DNA from: Epiperipatus broadwayi
Taxonomy: Eukaryota; Onychophora; Udeonychophora; Euonychophora; Peripatidae
Length of the DNA stretch: 64,000 nucleotides
Assembly (NCBI GenBank): GCA_028023455.1
Contig: JAQFVV010000111.1
Coordinates: 3,271,443 to 3,335,442 of the forward strand
Direction: 5' to 3'
Made by a program: the position numbers and the translations under genes. Of this stretch, positions 61,000 through 64,000 are shown in pieces (the stretch's first letter is position 1; each line of letters starts with the position of its first letter). A model generated the notes under the pieces. That model saw only the letters and a program-made list of their open reading frames with translations. It made no database searches and was not told the DNA's origin.

Positions 61000-62010
61000 G
61001 TAACAAGAGTGAAGATTTCCCCAAGTATAGTTATTTGCTATCTGGATTAACTTATTTAATGTAATATTAAAGTGGCTTATCCATAGTGCATAAAAACATG
61101 AATTTCCATAACAATAGCATTAGAAATTCTTCTCCTAGCAAATTTCTAAAGCTTTATAAATAAGAAAGATTAAACTTTTTATTAATTACCATTTTGCTTA
61201 AGATTTATCTATACCTATTACTGACACTATAAAGTGGGATTTCTAAAAACATTAATGGAGTCACCTGGTATTCAGATAGCATCTTTCTACCTGTAATCAG
61301 TTGCCAAAGTTAAAGATTTTAATGATTGTATACAGAATCCTGTTTCTCTCTGAAAACTATTTAGAATATCTATAACAATTTGAATATTGTAGACATTCTA
61401 AAAAATGACTATTATATCATCAATAAAAGCTATTGCAATACAATCTTTCCACTTAAATGAAGAAGATAAAGATTTTGAACTTGGTTTCAATATTTTTAAC
61501 TATCTGATCTATGTATGCTGAAAGACCTGCAGCTAGAGATGATTCTTGTGGGATTCCACTTTCTGAAGTAAAAAAATCCTAAGATCTTATATAATTTTTA
61601 ATCAAAATCTCAATATTTTTAATATAGTTTTATATTTCCTGGACCAAATATTTGTATTCCAATAACATATGATTTAGGATTTAAACAGGTATGTTCAATT
61701 TATTAAATCAAAAGCTGCTTTAAGATAAATTTTTATTGTAAAATATTACATCCATTTAATTTTTGAAACATATTTGTTTCCTGAATCTTCAAAATTGCAT
61801 TTACTGCTCTTCATTTTATAGCAGAATATGTAGCTAAATTTCTTTTCATTTTTACTATTCTGTTATTCTATTAAATTTCAATGTAAACTTACTTAGCTTG
61901 TATTATTATTTTTTGTTTGAATATTCTATTTTGAATATAAAATACTGGCATGCTTTCCTTTTTAAATCAATCAATCTTTTGAAAGCATTTTTTTTTTTTA
62001 AAACCTTAAA
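61000..62010 (-). pseudogene. LINE-3: decayed non-LTR reverse transcriptase
   Basis: Minus-strand translation recovers RT motifs in the correct order despite stops and frame shifts. Near 61810-61770 ILKIQETNMFQKLNG precedes motif A. KAAFDLIN (61730-61696) holds the motif A catalytic D. SGIPQESSLAAGLSAYIDQI (from about 61557) is motif B (GxPQGSxLSP with GS changed to ES). FIDDIIV (61427-61407) is motif C with both catalytic D. The following ILNSFQRETGFCIQSLKS fits the next helix and the lNxxKs motif. It is the only RT core of a LINE in the window. It has many stops and is clearly inactive. Confidence 0.7.
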
Positions 62011-62160
62011 GTAAAATTTATTTTCCAAATATATACTTATTTTCTGTATGTTTATGTTTTGCTTTTTAATAATTTTCAAAAGAATAATTATTTTAACATG
62101 TATAATAGTTTTTAAAGATTTTTCCTTTTTAGAACAATGAAATTAGCTTTCTTCTTCTTT

Positions 62161-62271
62161 TTTTTTCATGCGTCAAAGCATTGGCTGGGAAGTGAACCAG
62201 CTAACCCGGGACAACTGCTTGTAAGGCAGCTGTGTTGACCACTTGACCACCAACACTTGACTTTATTTAAA
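62161..62271 (-). mobile_element. SINE-D copy b
   Basis: The minus strand begins GTCAAGTGTTGGTGGTCAAG (A-box region TGGTGGTCAAGTGGTCAAC). An anticodon-like arm AGCTGCCTTACAAGCAGTT (loop CTTACAA, anticodon-like TAC) comes next, then the B box GCTGGTTCACTTCCC and the 3' body CCAATGCTTTGACGCATG, ending in A-rich sequence. It sits just upstream of LINE-3, in the same orientation. Confidence 0.75.
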
Positions 62272-63748
62272 CTAACATGTTAAGTAATAACTGAGCCATT
62301 GGTAAAGGAATACAATTTAGCTGGTTTACAAAAACAACTTTAATATAAAAGTATTACTTCATAATTTAAAATATTTCCTTTAACTCTTTTCTGATAAATT
62401 CCATTTTTATCTTGAAACAACAATTCTGATTAACTTCACCAAAGATACTTTATCTCAAATGATCTTTCAACTTTCTATTGTAATCTTGATGTAAATACTT
62501 CCAAATGATTGTTATCACTTATTTATTTTAGTTTTCATTTTAACTAATATATAGCAAAAATTATTAGCAAAAATATAAAGCATTATAGTACAAAGATTAA
62601 ATTGCAAAACTCAATTTACAAAAACTGATGCTGCTGTGTTATTTTATTCACCAGAATCTATTATAAAATTATATACTTTTTGATTTCAAGTTGTCTTTCA
62701 TAATTTTTAAGATATTTTATTTAACAAATATAAAATATATTTATAATTATATGATGTTTTTAGAGGATTTAACCAATGTTTGCTACTGTGTGATTTATGC
62801 ATATAAATGCTGCAAGCAGTATCTCATATCACTTTTAAGAAAAGCATTTGTTTTATATAAATATCATTTCAAATTTGATTTTTTTAATTATAAACATAAT
62901 TTACAATGTATATTAAAATATTTGTATAAAAAAATTTAAAAAATATAACCATAAAATTTAAAAAATAAAGATATAAAATTACTTTTACTTAACCGGAGGC
63001 AATTGATTTCTTTCTTATAGTCTGTTATTATAATGAAATAAAATTGCTTTTAATTATTGTTGCTATTAGTTACAATAATGCTATTAGTACAGTAAGTTTT
63101 ATAATATTTGTTTTATGAAAATACAAAAAGACAGTCATTCAAATTGACAAAAAAAAATTTACAGCCATTTCAACTACAAGCAGTATGCAATACAGCTCTT
63201 CCTGAAAAAAAAAAAAAGGGGGGGGGCACTTAAATTTAAACTATGTAAGCTCAATTCAAACAATTTTGATTTTTAAAAAATAGATACATACTTAGTAAGA
63301 TACTGAGAGAGGCACCTGTTTAAAAAAATAAAATGATATTAAGGTGTTCAAGAATTGATAGCAGTATAATGTAATGCTTGTAGATCATTGAGAATTAAAC
63401 TCTTAGTGATAAAGAATAAGCAAAAATATTATTCTTACTAACATAAAAACAACTCTTGTTTTTTTATTTACTAAATATTTATGCATTTCTAAATCTATGT
63501 TAAAAATTAATTTTAGTAATAAAACTGATTAAAAAATAGTTATATTTAATTAGAAATATCATTCAAACTGATAGTTATATATAAAAAATGACATTGTGTA
63601 AATTTAGCTTGACTTTAATTATGGAGTTTAACTAAGGAGGAGTTAAAGATACTTTTCTGACATTTTTCTTCTAGAGTAAGAAAGTGGATTGTATTCCCTT
63701 TTTTCTAGAACAATTACTAAAACGATTACAATTTCTTATTCATCAAGT
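62272..63748. other. AT-rich stretch without a recognised gene
   Basis: An 82-codon frame at 62691-62939 is AT-driven with no motif. An A-run followed by eight G lies at 63205-63227. Confidence 0.4.
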
Positions 63749-63838
63749 AATTTGATGGCCTAGTGGTTAGCATAGCTGCCTTTCAAGCAGCTGGCCCAGT
63801 CAACGCATTTGACATATGGAAAAAAATAATAATAAAAA
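63749..63838 (+). mobile_element. SINE-D copy c, B box missing
   Basis: Plus strand: TGGCCTAGTGGTTAGC (good A box), a perfect anticodon-like stem GCTGC/GCAGC with loop CTTTCAA, then CTGGCCCAGTCAACG. It runs directly into the 3' tail CATTTGACATATGGAAAAAA and AATAATAATAA. The T-arm/B-box segment present in copies a and b is absent, so the copy has an internal deletion. Confidence 0.7.
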
Positions 63839-64000
63839 CTTTATTTTTTGCTTCATTACAAATGAAATATATTTTATAATAAAAGGAAAATAAAACTTTT
63901 TTGGTAATAACATATTTTTCACAATTTGTTAAAATATTTTATTTCATTTTGCAGTATATAATAAATGAAAAGATTAGCTCTCAATCCAATCCTTAAAGTA

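Noticed and set aside
63749-63838. Functional tRNA-Glu gene
   Set aside because: The anticodon stem-loop is good, but the T-arm is missing and the sequence continues into a SINE tail with TAA repeats.

Overview
The window is strongly AT-rich eukaryotic DNA, most likely from an invertebrate animal. The reasons are long non-coding stretches, many microsatellites, tRNA-derived SINEs, LINE and Penelope-like (PLE) retroelement debris, and one exactly 500-base assembly gap. The species cannot be named from the sequence. No complete host gene is visible. Nearly every recognisable protein segment is a decayed retroelement. All family names used here (LTR-A, SINE-A to SINE-D, PLE-1 to PLE-5, LINE-1 to LINE-3, repeat F) are local labels made by comparing parts of the window with each other by eye.

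Layout. 1-1.8 kb: a minus-strand copy of LTR-A, a long LTR-like family with a TATA/initiator promoter. 4.7-4.9 kb: a SINE-D with a long (TTA)n tail. 7.5-9.7 kb: a full-length plus-strand LTR-A. 10.4-12.35 kb: three fold-back structures, including two SINE-A copies head to head. 13.1-19.1 kb: two diverged direct repeats of about 2.1-2.35 kb, 3.86 kb apart, the first carrying a SINE-B insertion absent from the second, with a coiled-coil ORF1-like remnant between them. 19.1-19.6 kb: the gap. 21.45-21.83 kb: a GC-richer patch with a possible terminal host exon. 24.5-25.6 kb: PLE-1 with a readable GIY-YIG endonuclease, next to a repeat with a hammerhead-ribozyme-like motif. 26.9-27.4 kb: LINE-1 3' end. 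27.9-28.2 kb: SINE-B inverted pair. 33.3-33.8 kb: retroelement 3' end between 39-bp direct repeats. 34.2-35.0 kb: nested SINE-B fold-back and a MITE-like element. 35.9-38.4 kb: SINE-A, PLE-2, and the palindromic PLE-3. 44.1-46.0 kb: PLE-4 reverse-transcriptase remnant and LINE-2 3' end. 47.5-48.3 kb: SINE-C and a fourth LTR-A. 53.0-54.1 kb: a 330-bp tandem repeat with an inverted first unit. 54.2-56.1 kb: third LTR-A (minus). 58.1-59.1 kb: a possible fifth PLE. 61.0-62.3 kb: LINE-3 reverse transcriptase and SINE-D. 63.75 kb: a SINE-D lacking its B box.

The retroelements carry nearly all of the interpretable biology. PLE debris recurs on the minus strand. Two element families carry, just after their coding ends, a 3'-UTR motif that looks like a hammerhead-ribozyme core. 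The LTR-A copies share a promoter about 480 bp from a TGTAACG start and end at a TGGCGCC primer-binding-like site. A high density of large inverted repeats is the other unusual property. Coordinates of repeat edges are approximate, because no alignment could be run.
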